This document shows positions 50,548 to 59,422 of a DNA stretch of 64,000 nucleotides, in pieces (the first letter of the stretch is position 1; each line of letters begins with the position of its first letter). This stretch comes from Brevundimonas sp. AJA228-03. Its GTDB lineage: Bacteria; Pseudomonadota; Alphaproteobacteria; Caulobacterales; Caulobacteraceae. The notes under the pieces are model-generated. The model was not told the DNA's origin and ran no database searches. It saw nothing but the letters and a program-made list of their open reading frames with translations. The translations under genes and the position numbers were made by a program. The stretch is taken from assembly GCF_017795885.1 (NCBI RefSeq), contig NZ_CP059297.1:1555001-1619000 (forward strand). The letters are read 5' to 3'.

Positions 50548-51698
50548 GGCGCGACCGCCCTTTGCCGCCGGGTGGCCATCCATCGCTCGGAGGCGAAGGC
50601 GGCAGCGATCAGCAGGGCCAGCCACGGACGCAGGTCCAGCGGCGGCGGGTCGTAGGGCACCGCTCCGGTCAGGGGCGTCCAGGCGGCGGCCGCGACGCGA
50701 GCCGGGGTCGGTGTGGGTCGCAGCATCGCCTGAAGGGCATCGGGGAAGGAGGCCTCGACCAGACCCGGGATGGAGGCCGGCTCCAGGGGACGGGTCAGGC
50801 GGACGACGCGGCCACGCCCCAGGGCTCCGGCGAGCGCGAGCGGTGCGCCGGTCGCGTCGCGCCAGACGGGCGTGGTTTCGCCCTCGACCGGAACAGCGGC
50901 GTCGACGGCCGCGAGAATGGTCCCGCCGTCGCGAACCCAGGTGACGATCCGGTCGGGAATCGGACCCGGCGCCAGCCAGACGAGGGCACGGGTGTTGCGT
51001 CCGAGGGGCTGATCCGTCGTTGCGGCCTCGAAATCCGGCCGGGCGTCGGCCGTCGTCCAGGCCGTGGCGGCGGCCCGGAAATAGCGGACGGCCCCCTCGG
51101 TCCCTGGCGAATAGCGGACCGACAGGGCCAGCGGCGGGACCGGTGCCGGTGTCGCGGTTGCGGTCGCCTCCGGCCCGACGCGCCAGTCGACACGGCGGGA
51201 CAGTCTGGGCCGTTCGGTATCGACGTCGTCCAGGGTTGCGGGCACGACGATCGCGAGCGGGGTCTGCGGCGGCAGCTCCGCGTCGAGCTGCCGGATCTGG
51301 CTGGCGATGTCCGGACCGGCACGAGGGGCGGGGCTGCCGACGGCGGGAAATCCGGGCGCGAGCCAGACCCGTCGTTCCTCACGGTCCGTCAGCGAGGCGA
51401 GGGTGGCGGCATCGACGCCGGGCGCAATCGCGACGACCGGTCGGCTGTCCCCGGCGTTCCACAGCACCGGGCGGGCCAGCCAGACGGCCAGCAGGGTCAA
51501 CAGCAGCAGACGGACGGCCAGCAGCCAGCGCTCGTCGACGGTCACGCTGCGCCGGGGGTTCGGACGAGCCTCGAGCCAGCGCAGGGCGGCGAACGCGATC
51601 GTCCGGGTCTCGGTCTTCCGGGCGATGTGGATGACGACCGGAATCGCCAGGGCCAGCAGGGCCAGCAGGCCGAGGGGGGCCAGAAGGGCGGGGCTCAT
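50544..51698 (-). CDS. BatA-like membrane protein (aerotolerance N-terminal domain)
   Basis: A 384-residue protein whose N-terminal 90 residues are the double-membrane-helix module of BatA-type proteins (LLAPLGLLALLALAIPVVIHIARK; FAALRWLEARPNPRRS; RLLLLTLLAVWLARPVL). The periplasmic middle has no VWA MIDAS motif, and a C-terminal helix ends the protein. It overlaps the DUF58 gene by 4 bases upstream and DUF4175 by 4 bases downstream. Confidence 0.87.
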   Translation of the reverse strand: MSPALLAPLGLLALLALAIPVVIHIARKTETRTIAFAALRWLEARPNPRRSVTVDERWLLAVRLLLLTLLAVWLARPVLWNAGDSRPVVAIAPGVDAATLASLTDREERRVWLAPGFPAVGSPAPRAGPDIASQIRQLDAELPPQTPLAIVVPATLDDVDTERPRLSRRVDWRVGPEATATATPAPVPPLALSVRYSPGTEGAVRYFRAAATAWTTADARPDFEAATTDQPLGRNTRALVWLAPGPIPDRIVTWVRDGGTILAAVDAAVPVEGETTPVWRDATGAPLALAGALGRGRVVRLTRPLEPASIPGLVEASFPDALQAMLRPTPTPARVAAAAWTPLTGAVPYDPPPLDLRPWLALLIAAAFASERWMATRRQRAVAP

Positions 51699-52582
51699 GC
51701 GCGGCCTGCGCTTCGGAACAGGGTGCGGATCGGGACGTCGGCGCTCTCGTCGGTGAAATGCTCGACGTGGCGGATGCCGCGCGCCTCAAGCCGGGCAGAC
51801 AGGGTGGCGCGGGCGTCGGCGAAGCGGGCGTTGAAGTCCTGACGCAGGGCGCGGCCGTCGCCCACGATCTCCCGGCCGGTCTCGGGGTCGTGGAAGCGAT
51901 AGCCATGAGCGAAGGGAAAATCGCGCTCGTCGGCGGTCAGGACCTGGAACAGGGCGACGTCGCGGCCCGACATGGCGAGGCGTTCGGCAGTGGCGATGCA
52001 GGCCTCGTCGAAGCCGTCGCTGACCAGCAGGATCAGGTCGTTGCGACCTATCTGCTCGCCAAAGACCGGGACGTCCCGTTCCCACCGGGCGATGCCCTCG
52101 GGCTGAATCGGGGCCAGCGTCAGCAGCAGCCGGTCGCGGTGACGCCCGCCGCCGCCGGGCGCGATGACGAGGGGGCCATCCGCTGCCTCCACGATCAGAC
52201 CGAAGCGGTCGCCCTGATACAGAGCGATCTCGACCAGGCTGGCGACGAGACGGCGCGCGGCATCGAAGCGGGACCAGTCGGGGCGGGCCAGATCGACCTG
52301 GCCCATGGAGGCGCTGGCGTCGAGGACGAACCAGACGGCGATCGGGCTTTCGCGCTCGGCGTCGCGGACGAAGAATTTGTCGGACCGGGCATAGAGCTTC
52401 CAGTCGATGCCGCGCAGGTCGTCACCGCGCTCATAGGCCCGGTACTGGGCGAACTCCAGGCCACCGCCGCGGTTGCGGCTGTCGTGCATCCCCGCGCTGG
52501 CCAGCGCCGCCGCGCGCCGCGGGACGATGGACAGGGCGCGAAGGCGCGTCCGCAGTTCGGGAGGCAGGTCCAGCGGCGACAT
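51695..52582 (-). CDS. DUF58 family protein (VWA-like partner of MoxR)
   Basis: A 295-residue protein with the DUF58 signature EFAQYRAYERGDDLRGIDWKLYAR and a VWA-like MIDAS DASAS in FVLDASASMG; SDGFDEA provides a further acidic site. DUF58 proteins pair with MoxR ATPases in proposed chaperone or metal-insertion machines. ATG 52582 lies 8 bases after the moxR stop. Long extended frames upstream of this ATG run inside moxR and are not real. Confidence 0.9.
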   Translation of the reverse strand: MSPLDLPPELRTRLRALSIVPRRAAALASAGMHDSRNRGGGLEFAQYRAYERGDDLRGIDWKLYARSDKFFVRDAERESPIAVWFVLDASASMGQVDLARPDWSRFDAARRLVASLVEIALYQGDRFGLIVEAADGPLVIAPGGGGRHRDRLLLTLAPIQPEGIARWERDVPVFGEQIGRNDLILLVSDGFDEACIATAERLAMSGRDVALFQVLTADERDFPFAHGYRFHDPETGREIVGDGRALRQDFNARFADARATLSARLEARGIRHVEHFTDESADVPIRTLFRSAGRA

Positions 52583-52590
52583 GGCCGTCG

Positions 52591-53589
52591 TCAGTCCGGA
52601 CGGGGCGGGGGCAGGGCGGCCAGCAGGGCGGCGACGACGTCGTCGGCCGTCTTTCGCTCCGCCTCGGCGGCGAAGGACAGCAGGATGCGGTGGCGAAGCA
52701 CCGGAGCGGCCAGGGCCACGACGTCCTCCCGCGTCGCCGCCAGACGGCCGTTCAGCAGGGCCCGGGCCTTGGCGGCCAGCACCAGCGCCTGACCGGCGCG
52801 GGGACCGGCCCCCCAGCGGACATAGTCCTGGATGGCCTTGGGCGCGTCGGCGGACGGGCGGGTCGCGCGGACCAGGGCGGTGATCCATGTCAGCAGGGCC
52901 TCGCCCACATAGATCTGACGCACCCAGCCCTGCAGGGCGACGACGTCGGCTCCGGTCATCACCTGGGGCACGGTACCGTCGGCGCCGCCGGTCGTCTGGA
53001 CCAGGATGGCGCGTTCCTCGTCGGCGGTCGGATAACCGACGCGGATGTTGAGCAGGAACCGGTCCAGCTGGGCTTCGGGCAGGGGATAGGTCCCGGCCTG
53101 TTCAAGCGGGTTCTGGGTCGCCAGCACGAAGAACGGTTCGTTCAGCCGGTGGGTCACCCCGGCGTAGCTGACGGTGTGTTCCTGCATGGCCTCCAGCAGG
53201 GCGGCCTGGGTCTTGGGCGGCGTGCGGTTCAGTTCGTCGGCGAGGAACAGGTTGGTGAAGACCGGGCCGGGCTGAAACCTGAACGACCGGTGGCCGGTGC
53301 CGTGGTCCTCTTCCAGCACCTCGGTTCCGAGGATGTCGGACGGCATCAGGTCCGGGGTGAACTGGACGCGGCGAAACTCGAGCGCCAGGGCCTGACCCAG
53401 GGTGCGGACCAGCAGGGTCTTGCCCAGCCCCGGCACGCCCTCGATCAGGCAGTGACCGCCTGCCAGCAGGCCGATCAGCAGCTGCTCGACGACCTCGGTC
53501 TGGCCGACGATGGCCTGGCCGATCGCGGCCTTCAGCTTGCCGAGTTGGCCGAGACGGGCGTCGATTTCGGATAGGGTCGGCGTGGTCAT
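52591..53589 (-). CDS. MoxR-family AAA+ ATPase
   Basis: A 332-residue MoxR ATPase. Walker A GVPGLGKT, Walker B LFLADELNR, sensor 1 FVLATQNPLEQAGTYPLPEA and the arginine-finger region QLDRFLL are all present. MoxR proteins act with VWA and DUF58 partners to remodel or mature client enzymes. Here it is the fourth gene of a continuous minus-strand operon from tldD (57345) to 46556. Confidence 0.95.
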   Translation of the reverse strand: MTTPTLSEIDARLGQLGKLKAAIGQAIVGQTEVVEQLLIGLLAGGHCLIEGVPGLGKTLLVRTLGQALALEFRRVQFTPDLMPSDILGTEVLEEDHGTGHRSFRFQPGPVFTNLFLADELNRTPPKTQAALLEAMQEHTVSYAGVTHRLNEPFFVLATQNPLEQAGTYPLPEAQLDRFLLNIRVGYPTADEERAILVQTTGGADGTVPQVMTGADVVALQGWVRQIYVGEALLTWITALVRATRPSADAPKAIQDYVRWGAGPRAGQALVLAAKARALLNGRLAATREDVVALAAPVLRHRILLSFAAEAERKTADDVVAALLAALPPPRPD

Positions 53590-53617
53590 ACAGGCTCCGG
53601 GGAGGAGAAGAGGCGGG

Positions 53618-54325
53618 TCATGCGGTCAGGGCGTAGATGACGATGTTGACCGCGAATTTCGTATTGTCTTCGGCGAGGAAGCGCTTGTTGCGCCAGTCAT
53701 AATCCCACTCGCAGCCATAGTCCTTGTTGGAATAGAGCAGGCCGAGGCGACCCCCGATCTCGATACCCTTCAGATAGTCGTGCACCAGGTCGTCGCCCCA
53801 GCCATTCAGTTCGAAACTGGTCGCGGGCGGGCCGTCCTCGAAGCGGAAGAAGCTGCGATAGATCCCGTGGTCGTCGGGCAGTTTCTTCAGAGCGTCCTCA
53901 CCGAAGATCGAGCGCATCTGGCGTTCGAACGAGGTGGCGAACAGGCCGTCGATGTCGTGGTTGCAGTCATCGACGAAGACGAAGCCGCCGTTGCGAACAT
54001 AGCGTTCGAAGTTCCTGGCCTCGGCCGCGTTGAACTCCACCAGCTTGTGACCGGCCAGGTAGCAGAAGGGCGCGGTCAGCATGGCGGGGTCGGCCAGGTC
54101 GATCACCCGCTCTTCCGGATCGACCCGCAGATTGGTGTAGTCGACCAGCGAGGTCAGCAGATTGGCGGGCATTCGCTGATCCACGTCCCAGTCGCCGGAA
54201 TCGTAGCGCAGACGCGTGAACCAGAAATCGTAGGTTGCCTGGGCGCCGGCTGACCGGGGGAGTCCCGTGAGCATGGCCCCAAAGCCACCGCCGATCAGCA
54301 GCTTGAGACAGTCGGCGCGTGTCAT
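53618..54325 (-). CDS. DUF4159 family exported protein
   Basis: A 235-residue protein beginning MTRADCLKLLIGGGFGAMLT, a Tat-like or Sec signal with a single Arg (the twin Arg usual in DUF4159 proteins is degenerate here). The mature part (DFWFTRLRYDSGDWDVDQRMPANLL; GGFVFVDDCNHDIDG; GLLYSNKDYGCEWDYDWRN) is characteristic of DUF4159. ATG 54325 is preferred to 54340 because the signal begins there. It lies 31 bases after tldE and 28 before moxR. Confidence 0.87.
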   Translation of the reverse strand: MTRADCLKLLIGGGFGAMLTGLPRSAGAQATYDFWFTRLRYDSGDWDVDQRMPANLLTSLVDYTNLRVDPEERVIDLADPAMLTAPFCYLAGHKLVEFNAAEARNFERYVRNGGFVFVDDCNHDIDGLFATSFERQMRSIFGEDALKKLPDDHGIYRSFFRFEDGPPATSFELNGWGDDLVHDYLKGIEIGGRLGLLYSNKDYGCEWDYDWRNKRFLAEDNTKFAVNIVIYALTA

Positions 54326-54356
54326 GCTCGAACCCGACACGCGCCTTGATCCGGGA

Positions 54357-55688
54357 TCAGACTGCGTCGGACAGCGACGTGAAGGTGAAGTCGCGCAGGC
54401 GCATCGGAGGGATCATCATGGAGCCGCCTTCATCGGCCTTGACCCGGACCGAGCGGCCCAGTTCGTCGATATTGTTCAGCATGATGACGGGTGACTCATT
54501 GAAGCGGAAGTTCTTCAGCGGATACTTCAGCTCGCCGTTCTCGATGTAGAAGGTGCCGTCGCGGGTCAGACCGGTCAGCAGCACGGTCTGGGGGTCCACC
54601 ATGCGGATGTACCAGGTGCGGGTGACCAGCACGCCGCGCTCTGTCTCGCGCACCAGGTCGGAGGTCGACTTGGTGCCGCCTTCCATGATGGTGTTGCCGG
54701 GTTGCGCCCGTTGCGGCACGCCCTGCTTTTCGGCCCAGTAACGCGAGTACTGCAGGCTGCGGACGATACCGTTCTCGATGATGTTGACGCGTCCGCGCGG
54801 CAGGCCGTCGCCGTCCCAGGGCAGGGCGGGGGACTCGGCATAGGCAGGGTCGGAGTAGACGTTGACGCGCGGATCGAAGACCTGCTCGCCGATCTTGTTG
54901 CCGCCGCCGGCCTTCGACAGGAAGCTGCGCCCCTCGTCGGCCGAACGGGCGTCGAAGAAGTTGAACATGAAGGAGATCAGGCCCGCGGCCGCCGCAGGTT
55001 CCAGGATCACCGTATACTTGCCCGGCTCCAGGGCCTGGGCCTCGGCCGAGGCGCTGGCCTTGCGCATGGCGATCTGGATGTCGTTGTCGACGTTGAAGCG
55101 GCTGGCGTCCTGCAGGTTGCGTCCGACCCAGCCGGAGCCGCGCCCGTCCTCGGTCCGCACCGTGCAGGTGTAATCCATGCTGGTCGAGCGCTGATAACCA
55201 AAGGCTCCGTTCGAGTTGGCGAAGGCGGTGAAGCTCTGATTGTCGTTCAGGAAGCCGGCGGCGATCAGGTTCTGGCTTTTGCAAGGCTCGATCGAGGCGC
55301 GGGCGACCTCGGCGCGGTTCTCGGGCGTGATGGCCGCCGTCGCCGCCGTGAAGGTGTCCGTCGGCGTGTAGGTCTGGGGTCCGACCGCAGGCATGAACTC
55401 CGGGTTCTCGGGCGCCAGCCGGGCCAGATCTTCGGCCCGCTTCACCACCCGGGCAAGGGCGTCGTCGGAGAACTCGTTGATCGAGGCCGTGCCGACGCGC
55501 TTTCCGAAGGCGACCTGGACGCCCAGCTCGGTGTTGGTGATGACCCCGCTGGTCGAGACGTTGTTCAGGGCGAAGCGAATGTTGCCGTCGATTGTGCCGT
55601 CCAGCTGGGCGGTGCATTCGTCGGCGGTCGACAGCGCGATCACCTTGTCGAGGATCGTCCTGGCCTCGGCTTCCGTCATGATGCTCAT
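54357..55688 (-). CDS. TldE/PmbA-type subunit of a TldD/TldE protease
   Basis: A 443-residue member of the TldD/PmbA family without the HExxxH zinc motif, thus the non-catalytic TldE-type subunit. Typical segments are NEFSDDALARVVKRAEDLARLAPENPE and the C-terminal GLTRDGTFYIENGELKYPLKNFRFNES. It has no signal peptide, whereas its partner has one. In E. coli TldD/TldE form a cytosolic heterodimer that trims peptides such as microcin B17 precursors. It starts 22 bases after tldD. Confidence 0.92.
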   Translation of the reverse strand: MSIMTEAEARTILDKVIALSTADECTAQLDGTIDGNIRFALNNVSTSGVITNTELGVQVAFGKRVGTASINEFSDDALARVVKRAEDLARLAPENPEFMPAVGPQTYTPTDTFTAATAAITPENRAEVARASIEPCKSQNLIAAGFLNDNQSFTAFANSNGAFGYQRSTSMDYTCTVRTEDGRGSGWVGRNLQDASRFNVDNDIQIAMRKASASAEAQALEPGKYTVILEPAAAAGLISFMFNFFDARSADEGRSFLSKAGGGNKIGEQVFDPRVNVYSDPAYAESPALPWDGDGLPRGRVNIIENGIVRSLQYSRYWAEKQGVPQRAQPGNTIMEGGTKSTSDLVRETERGVLVTRTWYIRMVDPQTVLLTGLTRDGTFYIENGELKYPLKNFRFNESPVIMLNNIDELGRSVRVKADEGGSMMIPPMRLRDFTFTSLSDAV

Positions 55689-55710
55689 CTGAGTTTTTCC
55701 CTAAAGCCGA

Positions 55711-57345
55711 TCAGCCGAGCGAACGGGCGGTGTTGATGACGTTGATCTTGTCGAAGCGGGTGGTCGATGAGCCGTGGCTGACGGCCGAGACCTGGCTGGG
55801 CTGGCCCTTGCCGTCGAAGAAGGAGCCGAACATCCGGTAGTCGCTCTGGTCGCAGATGGCCGAGCAGGCGTTCCAGAATTCGGGCGTGCGCATCTGATAG
55901 GCCACGTCCTCCAGCGGCCGGGTGACCTCGCCGTTCTTGATCTCGTAGAACAGGGTGCCGCCGAACTGGGCGTTGTAGCGCTGCTGGTCGATCGAGAAGG
56001 ACCCGCGACCCAGGATGTAGATGCCGTTCTCGACGTTCGAGATCATGTCCTTGCGGGTCATGGGCCGGGTGCCGGGTTTCAGCGAGATGTTGGCCATGCG
56101 CTGGAACTGCACCGTCGACCAGCTGTCGGCATAGGAGCAGCCGTCCGAGGCGGTCTTGCCCAGGATGTGCGCCTGATCCCGCGTCGCCTGATAGTCGACC
56201 AGCTTGCCGTCCTTGATGAGATCCCACTGTTTGGTCTTGACGCCCTCGTCGTCGTATTCGACCGCGCCGAGGCTGCCGGGCTGGGTCTTGTCGGCGAACA
56301 GGTTGACGATCTCCGAGCCGTACTGGAAGCGGGCCTCGCGCTTGTCGAGGGTGGCGAAGCTGGTGCCGGCGTAGTTGGCCTCATAGCCCAGCACGCGGTC
56401 GAGCTCGAGCGGGTGGCCGACCGACTCGTGGATGGTCAGGCCCAGGTGGTCGGGGTCCAGCACCAGGTCGTACTGGCCCGGCTCCACCGACTTGGCGGTC
56501 AGCTTTTCCCGGGCCTGGCGCGCGGCGGCAATGGCGTCTTCCTTCATGTCGTAGGACATGCCGTAGCTGATGACGCCGGGGGCGGACTCCAGCTTGTCCT
56601 CCGGCCGTCCGTCCAGATATTCATAGCCGAGGCCCATCGGAGCCGACAGGCCCTGACGCGAGCGGAACTTGCCGGTCGACTGGTCGATGACCGTGACCCC
56701 CATCGGTGCCCAGATGCGGTGCACGTCCTGATCGATGTAGGAGCCGTCCGAGCTGGCGAAATATTTCTGCTCGTTGACCAGGAACAGCTGCGAATTGACG
56801 AAGTTGGCACCGGCCGCCATCGCCGCGGCGTTCACGCCCAGCAGCAGCTCGACCTTCTCCTCGATCGGCACTTCCATGGCGTTGCGGCGGATCGGCGTCC
56901 TCCAGCTGACCTCGCCGACGCCGGGTGTCGGAGCCAGCTGGACCGGCCGGGTCTGGTTCTTCGCATTCGCCCTGGCGATGGCGGTGGCCAGACGGGCGGC
57001 GTCCGCGACGGCCTCGGGCGTCATGTCATTGGTGGCGGCGAAGCCCCAGGCTCCGTCGGCGATGACCCGGACGCCCGTGCCGGTCGACTCGGTGTTGACG
57101 ATGTTCTGGACGTTGGCCTCGCGGGTGATGACGAACTGGCGCAGATAGCGGCCGACCCGCACGTCGCAGTAGCTGGCTCCGGCGGCGGACGCGGCGCTGA
57201 GGCCTGCATCGGCCAGCCGCTTCTTGACAGCGACGTCGATGGTCTCGACCAGCTGCGAGGCGGCGATGGCGCGACCCGCGAACCCGGGCAGCAGCAGGCC
57301 ACCCGCACCGATGCCGCACGCGGCGAGGAACGAACGTCTATCCAA
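55711..57345 (-). CDS. TldD-type zinc metalloprotease subunit with a Tat signal
   Basis: A 544-residue TldD homologue. The zinc motif is HESVGH in LTIHESVGHPLELDRV, and GSEIVNLFADKTQPGSLGAVEYDDEG is typical. The start is TTG 57345, five bases after GGAGAG, giving MDRRSFLAACGIGAGGLLLP, a twin-arginine signal with cleavage near GRAIAA. Exported TldD is unlike the cytosolic E. coli enzyme. It is the first gene of the eight-gene operon. A promoter-like site lies about 90-120 bases upstream. Confidence 0.9.
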   Translation of the reverse strand: MDRRSFLAACGIGAGGLLLPGFAGRAIAASQLVETIDVAVKKRLADAGLSAASAAGASYCDVRVGRYLRQFVITREANVQNIVNTESTGTGVRVIADGAWGFAATNDMTPEAVADAARLATAIARANAKNQTRPVQLAPTPGVGEVSWRTPIRRNAMEVPIEEKVELLLGVNAAAMAAGANFVNSQLFLVNEQKYFASSDGSYIDQDVHRIWAPMGVTVIDQSTGKFRSRQGLSAPMGLGYEYLDGRPEDKLESAPGVISYGMSYDMKEDAIAAARQAREKLTAKSVEPGQYDLVLDPDHLGLTIHESVGHPLELDRVLGYEANYAGTSFATLDKREARFQYGSEIVNLFADKTQPGSLGAVEYDDEGVKTKQWDLIKDGKLVDYQATRDQAHILGKTASDGCSYADSWSTVQFQRMANISLKPGTRPMTRKDMISNVENGIYILGRGSFSIDQQRYNAQFGGTLFYEIKNGEVTRPLEDVAYQMRTPEFWNACSAICDQSDYRMFGSFFDGKGQPSQVSAVSHGSSTTRFDKINVINTARSLG

Positions 57346-57437
57346 GGCTTCTCTCCACCGACAATGCGCCCCCGCGGACGACGACCAAGGCAGGCGACCG
57401 TGCTGGACGAAGGCCACGCACTGGTCGCGAAGTCGTC

Positions 57438-57467
57438 ATCTTTGACGCGGGATCACGGGGCGTCAAA
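57438..57467 (-). promoter_or_regulatory. Predicted promoter and palindromic operator of the tldD operon
   Basis: On the minus strand, TTGACG (57461-57466) and AAAGAT (57438-57443) are spaced by 17 bases. The same segment holds the inverted repeat TTTGACGC (57441-57448) / GCGTCAAA (57460-57467) with an 11-base centre, so one arm covers the -35 and the other abuts the -10. The remainder of the 204-base gap (57346-57549) shows nothing else. Confidence 0.4.
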
Positions 57468-57549
57468 CCGATGAATCATTAAACTCACGACAGATTCAGG
57501 GGGGCCGACCTGGCGCGGGTCTCTCCTCTGCCGGGGCGCGCCCTGGCTT

Positions 57550-58773
57550 CTAGGTCGCGGATTCCAAAGCGACGGCCTTCATCGAGATGGCGGGGTCCGT
57601 CAGCTTGCCGACATCGACGCTCGTTCGACGTCCGATCAGCTGTTTGCCGGCCATGAACTCCGGCGGCGCACTGACGGCCTCGACGCAGACGATCCGGTCG
57701 CCGCTGAGGTGGAAGACGGCGAAGCGGCCGGTCGCCGGTTCGCCACGGACAACGGTGCTGTCGGCCTCGTTCGGCAGGCCTGCGATCTGCAGCTTCACGT
57801 CGTACTGATCGGACCAGAACCAGGGCACCTCCGGCGCGGCCTGGGGACGACCGACGATGGCGTTGGCGGCCTGACGGGCCTGTTCGAGGGCGTTTGGGAC
57901 GCTTTCCAGCCGCAGGGTGAGGCCGTGAACGGGGATGGGCCGGACGGTGACGTCGCCGATGGCATAGATGTGCGGGTCGGAGGTGCGGGCGGTCTCGTCG
58001 ACGACGATGCCGCCGGACCCGGCCGGATCGCAGGCGAGCCCGGCCGCACGCGCCAGACCGTCGTTGGCCACGGCCCCGACGCCGACCAGCACCACGTCTG
58101 CTTCCACCAGACTGCCGTCCGCCAGACGCACGCCGCCGTCCTCGAAGCCCGCGACCTCGACGTTCAGCCGGATATCGACGCCCTCGGCGCGGTGACGGTC
58201 GGTGAAGAAGGCCGACAAGGGCCCGGAGGCGACGCGTTTCAGCACCCGGTCGAGCCGTTCCAGCAGGACGACGTCGGTCCCCAACGATCGGGCGGATGCC
58301 GCCGCTTCCAGCCCGACATAGCCGCCGCCGACGATGACCAGCCTGCGGCCGGGACCAAGCCGGCCTTTCAGGCGTTCGGCATCGGCCAGGGTGCGCAGTT
58401 CGATCAGTTCGGGTCTGTCCGCCCCGGGGATCGGCAGGCGGCGGCCGGTCGAGCCGGTGGCCAGGATCAGGGCGTCGTAAGCCTCCGCACGACCGTCCGA
58501 GAGGGTCACGGTCCGCTCGGCCGGTGAGAGGGCGGTGACCACGACGCCGGTCCGAAGGTCGATGCCCTGTTCGGCGTAATAGTTTTCGGGGCGCAGCAGC
58601 AGGGACTCAAGGTCCGCCGCGCCCTTCAGCCAGGCCTTGGACAGGGGCGGGCGCTGGTACGGGGGGACGGGCTCCTCGCCCAGCAGGACGATCTCACCCT
58701 CGAAGGCGGAGGCCTTGAGCAGGGATGCGGCGGACCCGCCCGCGTGACCGGCCCCGACGATGACGACCTTCAT
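57550..58773 (-). CDS. FAD-dependent ferredoxin/rubredoxin reductase (oxygenase reductase type)
   Basis: A 407-residue flavoprotein of the putidaredoxin/rhodocoxin reductase class: FAD-binding VIVGAGHAGGSAASLL, NAD-binding VIVGGGYVGLEAAA, second FAD site IYAIGDVT, and the C-terminal WFWSDQYDVKLQIAGL. It would pass electrons from NAD(P)H to a ferredoxin serving a Rieske oxygenase or P450. It is the last of three genes (59423-60115, 58783-59412, this one) spaced by 10 and 9 bases. No oxygenase or ferredoxin gene is adjacent. Confidence 0.92.
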   Translation of the reverse strand: MKVVIVGAGHAGGSAASLLKASAFEGEIVLLGEEPVPPYQRPPLSKAWLKGAADLESLLLRPENYYAEQGIDLRTGVVVTALSPAERTVTLSDGRAEAYDALILATGSTGRRLPIPGADRPELIELRTLADAERLKGRLGPGRRLVIVGGGYVGLEAAASARSLGTDVVLLERLDRVLKRVASGPLSAFFTDRHRAEGVDIRLNVEVAGFEDGGVRLADGSLVEADVVLVGVGAVANDGLARAAGLACDPAGSGGIVVDETARTSDPHIYAIGDVTVRPIPVHGLTLRLESVPNALEQARQAANAIVGRPQAAPEVPWFWSDQYDVKLQIAGLPNEADSTVVRGEPATGRFAVFHLSGDRIVCVEAVSAPPEFMAGKQLIGRRTSVDVGKLTDPAISMKAVALESAT

Positions 58774-58782
58774 GATGGTGCC

Positions 58783-59412
58783 CTATTCCGCGTCCGGCTG
58801 CAGGTCGGGGTGGGTTTCGGCGAAGGCGGGCAGGGCCAGGCAGGCCGCCTCGATCGCGGCGAGCCGAGGCCAGCGCAGCGCGACTCCAAAGCGGCGCGCA
58901 TTGGCCATCTGCGGCACCAGACAGATGTCGGCGAGCGTCGGCGTGTCCCCGAACGCATGGGGTCCGGACTGACCGGCGGCGAGCGTCTCGAGCGCGTCGA
59001 AGCCGCTGGCGATCACATCCCGGGCCCAGCCGTTGGTATCGTCCTGGGTCTGACCGCGCGCCTGAAGCGCCTTGAGCACGCGCAGATTCTGCACCGGGTG
59101 GATGTCGCAGGCGATGACCTGGGCAAAGGCGCGCACCCGCGCGCGGCCCAGGGGATCCGCGGGCAGCAGCGCCGGATCGGGATAGGTCTCGTCCAGATAC
59201 TCGCAGATCGCCAGCGACTGGGTCAGGACCGCGCCGTCGTCCAGGATCAGGCTGGGCAGCAGGCCCTGCGGATTGAGCGCCAGATACTCCGGCGAAAACT
59301 GTTCGCCCTTGCGCAGGTGCTGATGCCGGTGCTCGACCGTCAGCCCCTTGAAATGCAGCGCGATGCGGACCCGCCAGGCGGCCGAGGAGCGGAAATAGCC
59401 GTGCAGGATCAT
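58783..59412 (-). CDS. maiA: Maleylacetoacetate / maleylpyruvate isomerase (zeta-class GST)
   Basis: A 209-residue GST-fold protein. The zeta-class motif SSAAWRVRIALHFKG (catalytic SSxxWRVRIAL) and TQSLAICEYLDETYPDPALLP are diagnostic. The enzyme isomerises a cis maleyl ring-cleavage product to the fumaryl form with glutathione. Its neighbours suggest maleylpyruvate (gentisate pathway) at least as strongly as maleylacetoacetate (homogentisate pathway). ATG 59412 is used; the longer open frame upstream runs into the hydrolase gene. Confidence 0.92.
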   Translation of the reverse strand: MILHGYFRSSAAWRVRIALHFKGLTVEHRHQHLRKGEQFSPEYLALNPQGLLPSLILDDGAVLTQSLAICEYLDETYPDPALLPADPLGRARVRAFAQVIACDIHPVQNLRVLKALQARGQTQDDTNGWARDVIASGFDALETLAAGQSGPHAFGDTPTLADICLVPQMANARRFGVALRWPRLAAIEAACLALPAFAETHPDLQPDAE

Positions 59413-59422
59413 GGTCGCGGTC

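Noticed and set aside
51695-52888. A 397-codon frame that would extend DUF58 upstream into moxR
   Set aside because: The extra N-terminus is Arg/Gly/Pro-rich shadow of moxR; DUF58 homology begins just after ATG 52582, which sits 8 bases after the moxR stop.
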